64,000 bases of DNA from Cordia subcordata (GCA_028554755.1 JAPTOF010000015.1:4650001-4714000), one strand, 5' to 3'. Numbered from the stretch's first letter, positions 34,123 through 45,538 are shown. Notes: generated by a model from the letters alone, not told the origin. Numbers and translations: made by a program.

Positions 34123-35165
34123 TGATGTGTTGTGATTTTGTGTGTGTTTGCATTGTCATTTACCTATATTTTAGAGGTGTTGAGTGCTCATAACGATGCA
34201 TTAGTGTAGTGCTTTTGATAAGAATAGGCTTAAGCATAAACAAATGTACATATCGAGTTTAAGAGACAAATTGCTACACTAATTGCTTGTTTTCAAAGAT
34301 TTAGGTGAACTTTGGGTTAAGATCAAGATTGGATGACGAAAGGTGATGAAGATGAGAAATGCACGGGTCTAAGAGAGAAGACTGGAGGTCGAAAAGACAA
34401 AGAATGGAGGAAGAAAGTCAGCCGGACGACCAAGGAAAAAAAGCCGGTCGACCGGCCACTCCAGAGAGCTGCCAAAAATAGCTGAACGACCACCCCTCCA
34501 AAGCCGATCGACCGGCTAGGTCGACTGGCCAGTCCAGAGAGCATCATTAAAAAGCCGGTCGAGCTAGGTCCAGAGGCCGGTCGACCGTTGTTGAGAACAT
34601 GTAAATAAGGCCTGATTCTGCAGAAAAAAGGAGAGGACTTTTGGAAGAATAACACACACTTCACACCTAAAATTCTCACACACTTAACCCTAGATTCCAC
34701 CCACCTCACACACACTTTTCACATATTTCTCACTAAGAACCAAGCTTGATTTGGAGGGTTCAAATATTTTGGAATCAAGTTTGCTTAAAAGCTTTGTACA
34801 AGATTAGCTAGGATGAAAGGGAAGCTTCATTATCTCTCTTTCATTCTATTTCCTATTATGATTGAGTAGACTTGTGTAGGGTGATTTAACTTATGTAATG
34901 GGTTAACTATATACTCTTATGATATGGGATATGATGGCTAAATATATATACATGTTTCGAATTTTCTTGTTCAAATGGGTATTTTCTCATTCATGTTTAA
35001 GTGTTTGATAAAATGCCTAGATGAGTAACATGTGTATAAATTGAAGTTTGTTTGTTACTAAACAAATCTAATCCATGTTATAATCATGTCTATGTGTTTA
35101 TATGTGGATGTTATGAAGTGGGTAATGCTTTTATTCATGTCTATATGTATATTTGTATGCCTAGT
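34123..35165 (+). repeat. Athila LTR fragment, 5' part
   Basis: It starts TGATGTGTTGTG and follows the ATH1 LTR closely for about 1040 bp, including the GGTCGACC cluster (about 34440-34580) and the block ATGCCTAGATGAGTAACATG. It stops at CATGCCTAGT-like sequence (35165), equivalent to about position 1020 of the ATH1 LTR, where the TRIM array begins. The remaining 700 bp of this LTR are not found on the other side of the array. Confidence 0.88.
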
Positions 35166-35321
35166 TGTACGCCCCATCCCACATCGGTTCTTTGTGAGAT
35201 TTGTGTGTACTTTACAATGACTTGGGTTCACTACTACTGTCATCACCTGCTTATGCATTTTGGGCTAGTTGGTTAGTCTCAAGTGTGGTGGCAGGCCAGT
35301 AGTTGGATTTGGGTCGTTACA
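35166..35321 (+). repeat. TRIM LTR copy 1
   Basis: This is the first LTR of the array. It starts TGTACGCCCC with one A missing relative to TGTAACGCCCC and ends GGGTCGTTACA. The primer site follows at about 35324. Confidence 0.85.
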
Positions 35322-35433
35322 GGTGGTATCAGAGCAGGCTCTGGGCGAATTCTACGCTGCCTGGGGTTCTGGGCTGTGGTTCTATTATTGTGTTTGGGCC
35401 GCAACAAGGACGTTGCATCTTTAAGGGGCAGTT

Positions 35434-35590
35434 TGTAACGCCCCATCCCACATCGGTTCTTTGTGAGGTTTGTGTGCACTTTATAACGGCTTGGGTTCAC
35501 TACTGCTGTCATCACCGGCTTAAGCATTTTGGGCCAGTTGGTTAGGCTCAAGTGTGGTGGCAGGTCAGTAGTTGGACCTGGGTCATTTCA
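35434..35590 (+). repeat. TRIM LTR copy 2
   Basis: The LTR starts TGTAACGCCCC and ends GGGTCATTTCA, where the other copies have TTACA. The purine tract before it reads AAGGGGCAG. Confidence 0.85.
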
Positions 35591-35703
35591 GGTGGTATCA
35601 GAGCAGGCTCTGGGCAGATTCCACGCTGCTTGGGGTTCTGGGCTGTGGTTCTGTTATTGTGTTTGCGCCACGACGAGGACGTCGCGTCTTTAAGGGGGGA
35701 GTT

Positions 35704-35857
35704 TGTAATGCCCCATTCTACATCGGTTCTTTGTGAGATTTGTGTACACTTTGTAATGACTTGGGTCCACTACTGTTATCATCGGCTTAAGCATTTTGCG
35801 CCAGTTGGTTAGGTTCAAGCGTGGTGGCAGGCCAGTAGTTGGGCTTGGGTCATTACA
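35704..35857 (+). repeat. TRIM LTR copy 3
   Basis: The LTR starts TGTAATGCCCC and ends GGGTCATTACA. It is a few bases shorter than the others because of a small deletion near ATCATCGGCTTAAG. The best-preserved primer site of the array follows. Confidence 0.85.
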
Positions 35858-35972
35858 GGTGGTATCAGAGCCAGGCTCTGGGCAGATTCTACGCTGCCTG
35901 GGGTTCTGGGCAATGGTTCTGTTATTGTGTTTGGGCTGCGACGGGGACGTCGCGTCTTTAAAGGGGGGAGTT

Positions 35973-36129
35973 TGTAACACCCCATCCCACATCGGTTCTT
36001 TGTGAGATTTGTGTGCACTTTACAATGACTTAGGTTCACTACTACTGTCATCACCTGCTTATGCATTTTGGGCCAGTTGGTTAGGCTCAAGTGTGGTGGC
36101 AGGCAAGTAGTTGGATTTGGGTCGTTACA
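35973..36129 (+). repeat. TRIM LTR copy 4
   Basis: The LTR starts TGTAACACCCC and ends GGGTCGTTACA. In several variants (TACTACTGTCATCACCTGC, TTATGCATTTTGGG) it is closest to copy 1, suggesting the array grew by more than one event. Confidence 0.85.
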
Positions 36130-36243
36130 GATGGTATCAGAGCAAGCTCTGGGCAGATTCTACGTTGCCTGGGGTTCTGGGCTGTGGTTCTGTTATTGTG
36201 TTTGGGCCGTAATGAGGACGTTGCATCTTTAAAGGAGGGAGTT

Positions 36244-36272
36244 TGTAACACCCCATCCCACATCGATTCTTT
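36244..36272 (+). repeat. TRIM LTR copy 5, truncated
   Basis: Only the first 29 bp remain (TGTAACACCCCATCCC...ATTCTTT). The sequence then changes to the A-rich post-pol region of an Athila element, which marks a breakpoint. Confidence 0.8.
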
Positions 36273-36774
36273 AAAAATTTGAAAATTTGAGAAAAAATAA
36301 TTGAAAACAAAAAAAAAAGCCAAAAGCACCAAAAAGTTTTGTGATATAAGTGCATAAGTGACACAATGTTAACATAGCACAAGCTATCCTCTTTGTAAAT
36401 ATGTGATAAGGCTTTTATAAGCCATTGCATTTGTATGTTCTCTCTCTTCTTGTCTTTGAGGTTTTGTGCATGTTGGGGAGGTCGTGTTAGTTGAAGGGGC
36501 ATGAAATATCAACATTCTGAGTGCGTGCGTTAGAATCCTAAGCTTGTGGTGGTTTGGCTACTTGGAAAGTTCTCACAAGGTACGAGGCCCTTTATGAGTA
36601 AAGGGAGGATCCAAAGAGGCTTCAGGATCTTTCCACAATAGGAATGCCCCCTTCATGCTTCTTAGGCTAACCTTGATACAAGTCAATCCCTTAGGTAATG
36701 CTTTGAATTGGCTTTAGAAATAAACTTAGGATTTGCCTTGCTTGGGGACAAATAAGGAGAACATTTGGGGGTGT
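36273..36774 (+). mobile_element. Athila post-pol noncoding end and PPT
   Basis: It matches the last 500 bp before the ATH1 3' LTR (blocks AAGTGACACAATGTTAAC, TAGAATCCTAAGC, CCTTTATGAGTAAAGGGAGG). It ends in AAGGAGAACATTTGGGGGTGT, the polypurine tract of the LTR at 36775. All upstream parts of this element are missing. Confidence 0.82.
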
Positions 36775-39700
36775 TGATGTGTTATGTTTTTGTGTGTGTA
36801 TGCATTGTTATTTGTCTATGTTTAAGAGGTATTTTCAGCTTTAAGAGATGCATTAGTACAGTACTTATGCTAGGAGATTATCCTGAGCATTTACAATTGT
36901 AAATAGTTATACACTAATACTTGCTTGTTTCTTGTGTTTGGTGAAGTTAGGTCAAAGATTGGGGGTTGGATCAATGGTGAGTTGATGTTACAGTTAAGCT
37001 TGAGGTGTTTAGGATGGGGGAGAAGTATAAAAGCAGTTTTTGGAGGCAACCGAGCAAAGAAAAGTGCAAACAGAGCAAAACGGGATCAATATGAGCAAAA
37101 TCGGGCAAGAAGTAGGGGAGGCTAGTTGACCTTCTCCCTAGGCTAGTCGACTGGCCTTGGCCCCTAGCCAAATCAGAGAGTAAGCCACTAATGCCAATCA
37201 ACCAAGTCCCAAGGCCGATCCCTTACTAGTCCCCTGGCTTGTTTTGAAATCAGCTATAGTTAAGCGCTTTTTAATCTTATTTTTAGGATCTTTGAACCTT
37301 ATTTTAACCTCCCATTCACACACCCACTTCTCACACACTAAACTCTACCTTTAACCACCTCCAATACACATATTAACATACACACCCACCTAGATCTAAG
37401 CTTATTTTAGAGGATTACAACAACTTTTGGTGAGAATTTGCTCAAGATTGCAAAAAAACAAGCAAGGATGAAAGTGGAGTTTCCTCAACCCTTTTTCATT
37501 CTATTTCATTTGATGCTTGAGTGGATAGATTAGGGTGACTAAACATGTGTAATGGGTTGATTTTATGCGCTTTATTATGAGATTCTATTGGCTTATATAT
37601 ATATATATATACATACTTTGTTCTTAATGTAGGATCGATAATGTTATATGTGGTCTATCCTAGTCCATATTTTCAAAAAATTCTACCAAGAAAACATGCC
37701 ACGAAAATAAAATAACCACATAACATACACAAGAACATGCTTAAGAACATATGGAACATAACTAGTATTTGCAAAATATGTAAAGCTAACCTCTTGAAGC
37801 GTGGGGCCTTTGATGAAGCTAAAACCGTCATGAGCTTTGTTCTCACTCACGAACAAGGCCACAAAAAAATTTTACTCTAAGGGTGTCGCAATATGCAACT
37901 CCTTAGTCTTCTTCCCTATGGTTAAAGAGACTTATCTTAAGAGAATAGCCTCTTGTGTGGGAAAAAGCAAAGTAATATGCTCTTGAAAATCTAGAGCAAA
38001 AAACTACACAATAAGTGTGTACTATGTGTTGTAGTATTCTCTTGCAAAATGGAAGAGATCAACTACAAAATTTTTTTTATGCTAGAAATGGTTTAAGGTC
38101 TTACCTATTTATAGGAAAAGTTTGGCACCTAAACCTTGTAAACTTTCCATGTGGGAAACTTTTTCCTAGTAGTAAATGTTTTTCACATGTCATGGAAGTT
38201 ACTTATACAATTTGAATTGTTCTTGTAGTAACTTTCTAGCACATGTCTTGGAAGATTGGGCCAAGCCCACAATCCAAGCCCAACACATAGTCCATAATCC
38301 ATGTGGAGGCTCAAGCCCAATAAGAAAACAATCTAAGCCCAATTAGGTTATCTTGGACTTTAAAGAAAGCCCAAACCCAATTCCAAGCTTTGACCCAATA
38401 AGGCTACTACCACAATATGGAATTTGCTCTTTCAAGATTACTCTCTCAAAGTCATTTCAACTAGAGAAGGGACCAAGAAAACACAATTAACCTTGGCTTC
38501 CAAAAATAATAAAAAATTTCCTTGCTCGATCTAGGTGATATAATAATAATTATTTTAACTCCAATCTATTCCACCATAAGATCAAAGTTGGACTCCAAGA
38601 ATAATTGCTATTACCCAAAAGCTTATCACAAAAGAATGTGAACTTTGTCTTTGACCTAATAAATAATCGATCATAGTGCCCTTCTATGTATAACCACAAC
38701 TAAGGCCAGTCCTTTGGCCTGTGTACGATCACCTCCTTGGCTTCATCTTTTCTTTTGGGTTTCTTGTCCTATTACCAACCATCCTTGGTCATAGAATCTC
38801 TTGATATCGGGAGTGACCCTCAAGCCATATGATCGATACATCCATAAAGGTAGTATCACTAGATATAGATTCGAATGATAAATTTGGACAATCCCAAAAG
38901 GGGAAACATAGATTCCATATTGCATTTGCATGTCCTAATTAATTATAACATGGTACTCAACACACGAGGTTGTTGATCCTAATAAAGTAAGATCTCACCT
39001 AAAGTGAATCAAAGTACCAAGCCCTAACTTCAGTAGTTCATCCACATATGCTCAAGATTAAGAACAATGATCATTTAGTAGCAGTAAGTATCTTGTTTTC
39101 TTTCTTTGATAGTACGTCTGTAGAAAACATACTCACAATGGTCCTGTCTAATACATGGCACATGTACTATCGAGACAAATCTAAAAAGTCCTTCAATGAC
39201 CTAGGTAGATCACCCTCAACAAGGAGACTTGCTCAATATAACCTTATCCCGGTAGAGTGCCTAACACTACCATTCAGTTATAGACTCAATTTATGATGTG
39301 ACTAAATCTAGACTTGGACATACTGTGCGTCCAACCTCACTGCGCACCTAAGTCATTAGTTCAAGTCAAGGGACCGTTATACATACATCAATAAAACATA
39401 CCAGAGATAATACGTAAGAAACTCATAATGCCATTTGACAAAATGATTATACATTGTTTAACATCCAAAATATCATATACAAGTGAGCTTTAGCGCATAC
39501 TAATCCAAACACTTAATGTAAATAGCTTTTTATCAATTCATGTCTATATGTTTGATATAATGCTCGAATGAGTAGATATATATAATTTGGAGTGTATTTT
39601 CTATAGAACACCTCTAATCCATCTAATATGCATGTCTATGTGTGGGTTTATGGATTGCATGAAGTAGGTTTGGTATTTTCGTGTCTATGTGAGTATAAGC

Positions 39701-40541
39701 ATGCTTTATGGTGAATATAGCTCCAATCTTACTACATGTTGATTTCCAAATATTTTCAATGGTGAAAATAAACTTGTTGATGTGTAGATAGTCTATAGGT
39801 CGACATATTCACAACATCTTACTTAGAACATGCAGGATTGCACTTATTAAACTTCAATCCGCTTTTGTGTCCCCAGATTGATAGAGCTTAAGTCTAGACT
39901 AGCCTAGTTTGAGATCCTTTAACTTTAATTCCAGCTAATAGGAATCTGGGTGGGGTTAAGTCAGCCATAGTCAACCTAGGCTTTGGTTTTAAATCCAACC
40001 AATACTTTAGGAGCTAGGATAGGATTGTTTTAGGACACCTAGGTCACTTTCTAGTCCCTCCTATGGCCTTAGTTACATAAGGATCACACCATACTACTAA
40101 GTCTGCATTCTTAGGATTGGACTAGCGTCGAGTCCTAAGGTGTAATTAGGATACTAGCTAGTTGCTTAGTATTAGGGCATTACTTAGATAAGTCAATCAC
40201 CAAATCCCGTAGTAAAGAGGTACAAAGTCACCCATTCACAAGTGTAGGTCACCCTATCACCTTCCATTATCTAATCCCCCTTAGGTTAGCTTAGTTCCCA
40301 TTTTTCCTTTCTAGCATTCATAGTGTAGTCCCTTTTATTTTTCCTTTAGCTCCTAAAAATCCAAAAGTACAAAAATATGCTTAGTTTTGGTTTCTCTTTA
40401 GGCTTCTTCTAGAACACACTAGCATAGTATTCTTTCATATTTCATGCCTCCCTGTGGTACAACACTTGTATTAGTACTTACTATATTACACGATTCTTAC
40501 GCTTGTAGGTCTTTTAGGGTTTACACATTAATGGCACATCA
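36775..40541 (+). repeat. Athila 3' LTR, split by a copia solo LTR
   Basis: It starts TGATGTGTTATG after a polypurine tract and ends GGCACATCA. Without the insertion (37628-39511 plus one CTTAA) it is about 1.88 kb. It contains the palindrome-type cluster near 37115-37230, CA-rich sequence, a hairpin TTGGTTTTAAATCCAACCAA (39983-40002) and the usual AGCATTCATAGTGTAG block. Its subfamily is close to that of the element E LTR. Confidence 0.88.
37628..39511 (-). mobile_element. Solo copia LTR, inverted (CTTAA target duplication)
   Basis: This LTR of 1884 bp starts TGTAGGATCG and ends ATCCAAACA. It is flanked by CTTAA at 37623-37627 and 39512-39516. It is the full-length inverted counterpart of the copia LTR at 25216-28940 without that copy's insertion, and it therefore confirms the limits of that LTR. 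No internal sequence remains. Confidence 0.95.
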
Positions 40542-41049
40542 CAAACCCATACAAATCCTTCAAATCTTTGTTAAATACATCAATCCTAGATTGGTGTAAG
40601 GTTTAGATGGTGGCTTGAGGTGTTTGGTGAAATAGGAAAAGGATTAAGGTTTTATTAGGGTTTTGAAAATTGAGTTCCTCTCTTGTAAATGAGCCGAAAT
40701 GAGTTATTTCTAACCGAACGACCAGCTCTGGAGGGCACCTCACCCGGCAGAATTTCTATGTTCACTGAGGTTGACCGGCTCTTCTTTAAAGTCGACTAGC
40801 TGGGTCAGAGTACTTCATTCTTCATTTTTTTTCTTTCGATCTTCATCCATTAGCTCATTTCCTCCTCATGTAAGCTTGAACCTTTCCAAAACACTCCTAA
40901 AATATGAAATACAACACTTAGCATAGCATTTATGCACCTAAATACATTATGTACAAATATTAACAGTTATGCTTAAATTCTACACTAAGTGCACTCAATT
41001 AAGCTCTAAACATCGATAAATGTACATGCAAAATCTAGTTGCAAACACG
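40542..41049 (-). repeat. Inverted LTR fragment of the D type
   Basis: It is similar to 47945-48570 and 53235-53840, the U3 part of the D LTR read inverted: a GTACAAATCCTTCAAATCTTTG-like start, GTCGACTAGC palindrome remnants near 40780, and the AACACTTAGCATAG block. It ends at GCAAACACG, a few bases before the LTR tip, where the element G LTR starts. Confidence 0.75.
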
Positions 41050-42006
41050 TGATGTGTTTGAATCGTGTATGGTTTTGCATTGTATTCTGATATCTATTTA
41101 GAGGTTTTTTGTGCTTATTAGAAGGCCTTAGTATAATATTCATATTATATTTGAGCATGCAAGGACATAAGTGTACATAGTTTAGTTTATAGGAAAAATG
41201 CTACACTAAGTGCTTATTTCTCATGCTTTTAAGTTGAAATTTGGAATAACTCTTAGAGCTTAAAATGATGAAGATGTGATGATAAACCAAGCCAGAGGCG
41301 TTTGGGGTGAGAAGAAAGCAAGAAGATTACATTTGGAAGATCCTAGACGAAAAACGAAGCAACCAGGCGAAACTGAGCGTAACGAGAGCCAAATTCAAAG
41401 TTGCAACCAAAGAGAAGATGGACCAAGTTTGGACATGTTTATAGTGTGCAAAAGATAAGGAAATATAGCTTGGAAGATCCCTGAAAGCAGTATGAAGCCG
41501 TAGAAAAAAAATGGTGCACAAATCGAAGCCAAAGTGAGCGAGTTATGGGCAAAACACTGTTTTAGCTGATCACACTCGGGCTTTGTCGGTTGACCAGCAG
41601 GGGTAACTGGCAGAACCAGAAAGCTCCATTTTGTGCTAGTTACCTAAGCTCTAGTTTCGATTGACCGGCAGTGCGCTGCAACTATTTAAACATTCAATTT
41701 TGCAGTAATTTCATCATCTTTCACCCTTTATTCGCACACCTACTTCCTTAAACCCTAAATCTGCCTAAACCACCTTACACACTCACTTCTAAACTCATTT
41801 AGCACTTGAAATCAAGGATTTAAGAGGATCAAACACAAGATTTGGGGGTATATGCTCATGGATTGTAAAGGATTAGCTTTGGATAGAAAGGTATATTCGT
41901 TATCTCCCTTTTATCCCAAGTTACTATATGTATAAGTACAGCATGTAGGGTGATCATATCTTGTGTTTATGGGTTGATTACTACTTTTTATTAATGGGAC
42001 CTTGAT

Positions 42007-42062
<56 letters not shown>

Positions 42063-43096
42063 TTGAACTTAGGGTTTAGATTGGCAAATTGACATTCATG
42101 TCTATGTGTTTGTAGAAATGACTCAATGATATTACATATGTATATTGAAGTCTATTATGCTATTAACCATTTCTAAATCATTGTATGAGCATGTCTATGT
42201 GTTTGTGTGATGATTACATGAAGTGGGTATGCTTATATACATGTTTGTGTGTGTTTGCATGCTTATTAGCATAAATAACTTCTATTGTTTACATGTCGGG
42301 TGCTATTGCTTAAATTGGTGTAATCTAAGTATGTTTATGTGCTTAGTAGTAGGATAGGCTAATATATCCTCGAATTCCATGCCCTAGATGTGTATGCTTT
42401 GTGCATAATTGTTAATACCCACTATCATGATGATGATCGATAGTGCATAAGTAATGGCTAGCCTAGGTCGCGTCTCCCTTAGCTTTAAATCCAACTAATG
42501 GGTTTTAGGATAGGTTAGTCAACCTTAGACAGACTAGGTCTTAGCTTTAAATCTAGCCAACAGTTTAGACACTAGGGTTCGATCAATCTAAGTCACCTAG
42601 AACCCTAATTAGCTAGCCTTTATGCCTAGTCATAAAGACCATGCCGTAGGTCTGGGTAAACGTACCTAGGGACGGGCCTGCACTGAGTTCTAAGGGTACC
42701 ATTAAGAGGGTAATTAGAGGTCTAGACAAGAGCACATTAGTATAATCCATCAAGCATACCTATATAGATGTAGTAATCATCCATAAGCAAGACATAATCA
42801 CCCTAGTCCCCATTTTCACGTGTTTGACTCCTTTAGATTGCTTGTTTCGCCTGTTTCATACACATTTTATTTTCTTGCCCTCAAGATAGATTCACCTTCC
42901 CTGAGCTCCCTTGTTGAAAACCCAAAAATATCATAAATTACAGACCCAACACGTAGCCTTTTAGGGCGTACATAGCTTAGGACAACTAACACATTAAGCC
43001 TCCCTATGGATTTGACCCCGCACTTGCATATACTATGCTACATGTAACCCATGCACTTGCAAGCTATTTAGGCTTGTGCTCCAAAATAGCATATCA
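41050..43096 (+). repeat. Element G 5' LTR
   Basis: The LTR starts TGATGTGTTTGAATCG and ends AATAGCATATCA, and is about 2.05 kb, partly because of a TA microsatellite at 42009-42060. It contains GGTTGACC-type palindrome remnants (about 41585-41670), hairpins near 42479 and 42541 in decayed form, and the CCTAGGGACGGGCCTGCACTGAG block shared with the other LTRs. Confidence 0.85.
42009..42060. repeat. (TA)n microsatellite
   Basis: About 52 bp of perfect alternating TA lie inside the G LTR. Shorter TA runs occur at the equivalent point of other LTRs (for example 16320 and 37595), so this is an expansion of a pre-existing run. Confidence 0.95.
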
Positions 43097-43098
43097 AG

Positions 43099-43118
43099 TT
43101 CTCGGTATTGTTGCAGGG
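43099..43118 (+). promoter_or_regulatory. Degenerate tRNA-Asp-type primer-binding site (G)
   Basis: After the LTR end comes AGTTCTCGGTATTGTTGCAGGGGAGG. It lines up with the D and E sites (TTGGCGCC.TTGTCGGGGAGG) but has several changes in the GGCGCC part. The position right after the LTR supports the assignment. Confidence 0.65.
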
Positions 43119-43275
43119 GAGGAAACAGTTATTTGGTTCTCTTGATTTGTGTCTTAGCTTGTTACATGTTGTTTTATCTTTTCTTTTCACGTTTTCTTGA
43201 TTTAGAATAATAAAAGAAAAATATAAAAAAAAATTGTTCTACTTTTTCAAGTGGAATACTTGTGCTTGATTGAAT

Positions 43276-44613
43276 ATGAGTGACCCAAATGCTTCTTGGT
43301 GGTCCTTAATATCTTCTTTTCTACCGACTAAACTTGTTTCCAATGCATTTCATGTGTGTGGAAGTTGTATGCATCAAACTTTCTTTTGCCTCTATGACAA
43401 TCCTCAATCTCGGGCTGGTGCTAACTATGACCCCTATAGTTATGCATCATCTTATACATCTTCATTTAGAAATCATGACAATAAGGATGCATATTTTTGT
43501 TATTGCAATTATTGTGGAAGTCATACTCATTATTCTAGTGCTTGTCCCACTTTCCACCACCCTTATTCCCAATTGCATACAATGTCCAATGCCCCTAGGA
43601 ATCATTTGCCCTTGCATCCATTTCATCCCATTATTATAATTCTAGGGAGCAACACCATGCATTTTCATATTGAGGCCAAGATGACCCTTCATTTGGTCTA
43701 CCTCCTTGCATTGAGAGCTCCTCCTTCATACTATCTTTTCCCAACCATCCATCCTCCATATACTATAATGGTTGTGCTTATAGTGACCACAGTCAAGATG
43801 TTTACCATTTTCACTCGATCGAACCCTCTTCTGTTATGTCTATATTCTCAAAGCAATTAGATCAAATACTTGAGCAATCCCAATCTCTCCTCCGATCCAA
43901 TCAAGAGGAACTAAAGAGTTTGAAGGGAGATACCAAATCTATAAGTGAGTGCTTGAAGAGAATGGTTGAGAGTGTGCAACTCATGAGCGAGAATGTTGAA
44001 ATACCTTTAGAATAAGTTGATAGGATAGAGATGAGACCTAACAATGAGGTGATTAGAGGTGGAAAAGATGATGTGGTGGACAAAAAAATAGAGAAAGAGG
44101 TGGATGGAGAACTTACATCTTGTAGTGAGGATGAGAATGAGCTTGATGATAGTTTGGCTCTTGATGACTCCTACGGATATGTTTTAGAGGAAATAATACC
44201 CTATTTTTTTTAAGCTTTCAATGTCTTCCATTGAGTCGCATGAGCTTTCCTTTTCTTCTCATCCCACACTATACACACACTTGGAGGTTAAGTCTCATGA
44301 TCACAGTACTCATTTGCATTTTGAGTCTTCATGTAGGGAGTCAAAGGTACACATCTCCCCTCAGCATTCATGTATACATGACCTGAAATCCTTTGAGTTC
44401 CCGTTGTCCTCTCCAGTTGTGTCTACCCCGTATGAAGTGTGTGATGGTAAGATGACACCTACTAGTGATGAATGTAAGAATGAATTTGATGAAACTTTAG
44501 CTAGCAAAGGCTTAGAGTCATCCATTGGGGAAAACAAGACATCAATTTCAGAGTCTTTAGATGATAAGTCTCTTAGAGTTAAGGATTGTTGTGTTGAGGC
44601 CACTCTAAGATGA
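43276..44613 (+). pseudogene. G ORF1-2: zinc-knuckle protein of unknown function, broken
   Basis: Function is not known to me. The ATG at 43276 starts MSDPNASWWS. Two cysteine groups are visible: C-X2-C...C at residues 28-38, and a canonical retroviral zinc knuckle C-X2-C-X4-H-X4-C (CNYCGSHTHYSSAC) at 43504-43545, which ends ACP as in Athila gag. A frameshift near 43620 and an in-frame stop near 44013 (TAA after NVEIPLE) break it. The acidic second half (SEDENELDDSLALDDSYGYVLEE, in pieces) continues to 44613 with another stop at 44211-44213. The homologous frame in D is better preserved. It may be a divergent gag-derived RNA-binding protein (inference). Confidence 0.7.
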
Positions 44614-44666
44614 CACCTAAGAAAGAAAATGGTAAGCTTGGAAGAATGATCTAGAGGTTTTTTTTT

Positions 44667-45107
44667 ATGTTTGATGAATCATTTTTGGAAAAAGAGCTCA
44701 TTAAAATCGAATCCACCTCTTGTGAGGGGTTAGAACGACTTAGGCTTGATCATGTTATATCTTGTAGAGAAGAAGAGTATAGTACATCCACTTCCCTTAT
44801 CATTGCTCTTCCTTCTTCAAATGTCGTTTCTACTCCCCGTTCCCATTTAGTTGAGTCTCCCTCTTTGGAGATCACATTTGTGACTTCTAGTTTAGAACAT
44901 TTCCATCTAGGGTTAGATAGCACTTCTCCCATGTTACATGCATTTGACTTATCTTTGACCCATGGGGGTGGTGTGTTTTTTACCCTTGATTATGAAAAGA
45001 AGGCAATAGGGTGGCTAGTCAAAGAGCACATGGGGCATGATCCCTCACGTTTGCGCATGCCCACTTCTACACTTATGCACGTGTTCTCATTTGAGAGTTC
45101 GGGGTAA
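44667..45107 (+). CDS. G ORF3: protein related to the Athila PR-RT linker
   Basis: This is an open frame of 146 codons starting MFDESFLEKE. The segment at 44859-45047 aligns without gaps over 63 positions to the linker just upstream of RT in ATH1 (11231-11419). Shared points include PSLE, LG, DLS..H, KAIGW and G.DPS, about 24 identities by my count. The D copy (50319-50507) agrees. No catalytic motif is present. In D the frame continues to about 200 codons, while G stops earlier. Whether it is translated from its own start or by frameshift from ORF1-2 is unknown. Confidence 0.65.
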   Translation: MFDESFLEKELIKIESTSCEGLERLRLDHVISCREEEYSTSTSLIIALPSSNVVSTPRSHLVESPSLEITFVTSSLEHFHLGLDSTSPMLHAFDLSLTHGGGVFFTLDYEKKAIGWLVKEHMGHDPSRLRMPTSTLMHVFSFESSG

Positions 45108-45538
45108 GAATTAGAAAAGAGGTGCATTGCACATTCATCATCTGATTATTTATTACAGGACCCTTTTCCTTCTATTGTCTGTGCATGGTTTAATATCTGG
45201 CAATTTGCACATCTTAATTTTAAACATGGCTTACTCTAACACTAGCGCCCAGCTAAAGACGTTAAATCTAGCGCTATTAGAAGGCGAGACATGTTTATAT
45301 TTTCTTTTTGTTGTCACTGTCTTTCACTTGTTTTTACTTTTTTGTTATTCTCATCTTTGATTTTAATTTTCTTTTCATTTGTTTTCTTTTTCACCCTCCC
45401 AAGTATTGATCCTTGATTCTATCATTTCACCTCTTGTATACACCTTTTTTATCATTAGATGATGCCAATGCGTGCTTACATGGCAATGCTACTAATCCTT
45501 GTGCTTTGTGAGTGTTTATAATTTGTTGAGAAATAGGG
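45108..45538 (+). other. G post-ORF noncoding region, truncated
   Basis: It is T-rich, with the CATCTTAATTTTAAACATGG area and a weak copy of the post-pol palindrome near 45464-45490 (GATGCCAATGCGTGCTTACATGGCAATG, in parts). It ends at 45538, where the LTR of element E begins. No polypurine tract is present. Confidence 0.7.

Larger units (their letters stand above)
35166..36272 (+). mobile_element. Tandem array of a TRIM retrotransposon
   Basis: Four full units and the start of a fifth repeat with a period of 268-271 bp. Each unit has an LTR of 154-157 bp (TGTAAC...TTACA) followed by GGTGGTATCAGAGC, an initiator tRNA-Met primer site. About 95 bp then lead to a purine tract (AAAGGGGGGAGT) directly before the next LTR. 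This is the full set of TRIM parts (terminal-repeat retrotransposon in miniature) with no coding capacity. The third primer site matches TGGTATCAGAGCCAGG in all 16 bases (35860-35875). No 5S-like sequence is seen, so it is not Cassandra. Confidence 0.9.
41050..45538 (+). mobile_element. Element G: non-autonomous LTR element, 3' truncated
   Basis: A 5' LTR (41050-43096), a degenerate primer site, and an internal region with the D-type ORFs are followed at 45539 by the LTR of element E, which inserted into G's 3' noncoding region. No capsid, protease, RT, RNase H or integrase sequence is present between LTR and truncation. The order (LTR, primer site, zinc-knuckle ORF, ORF3, noncoding) is the same as in the complete element D, so G is an older relative. 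Confidence 0.85.

Noticed and set aside
35279..36090. Open frames of 80-100 codons on both strands across the TRIM array
   Set aside because: They repeat with the 269-bp unit, exist on both strands and run across LTR, primer site and purine tract, so they are shadows of the repeat.
35166..36272. Possible Cassandra TRIM or hammerhead retrozyme
   Set aside because: No 5S rRNA-like promoter sequence is visible in the LTR, and I found no CUGAUGA...GAAA hammerhead core in the repeat, so I call it an unnamed TRIM.
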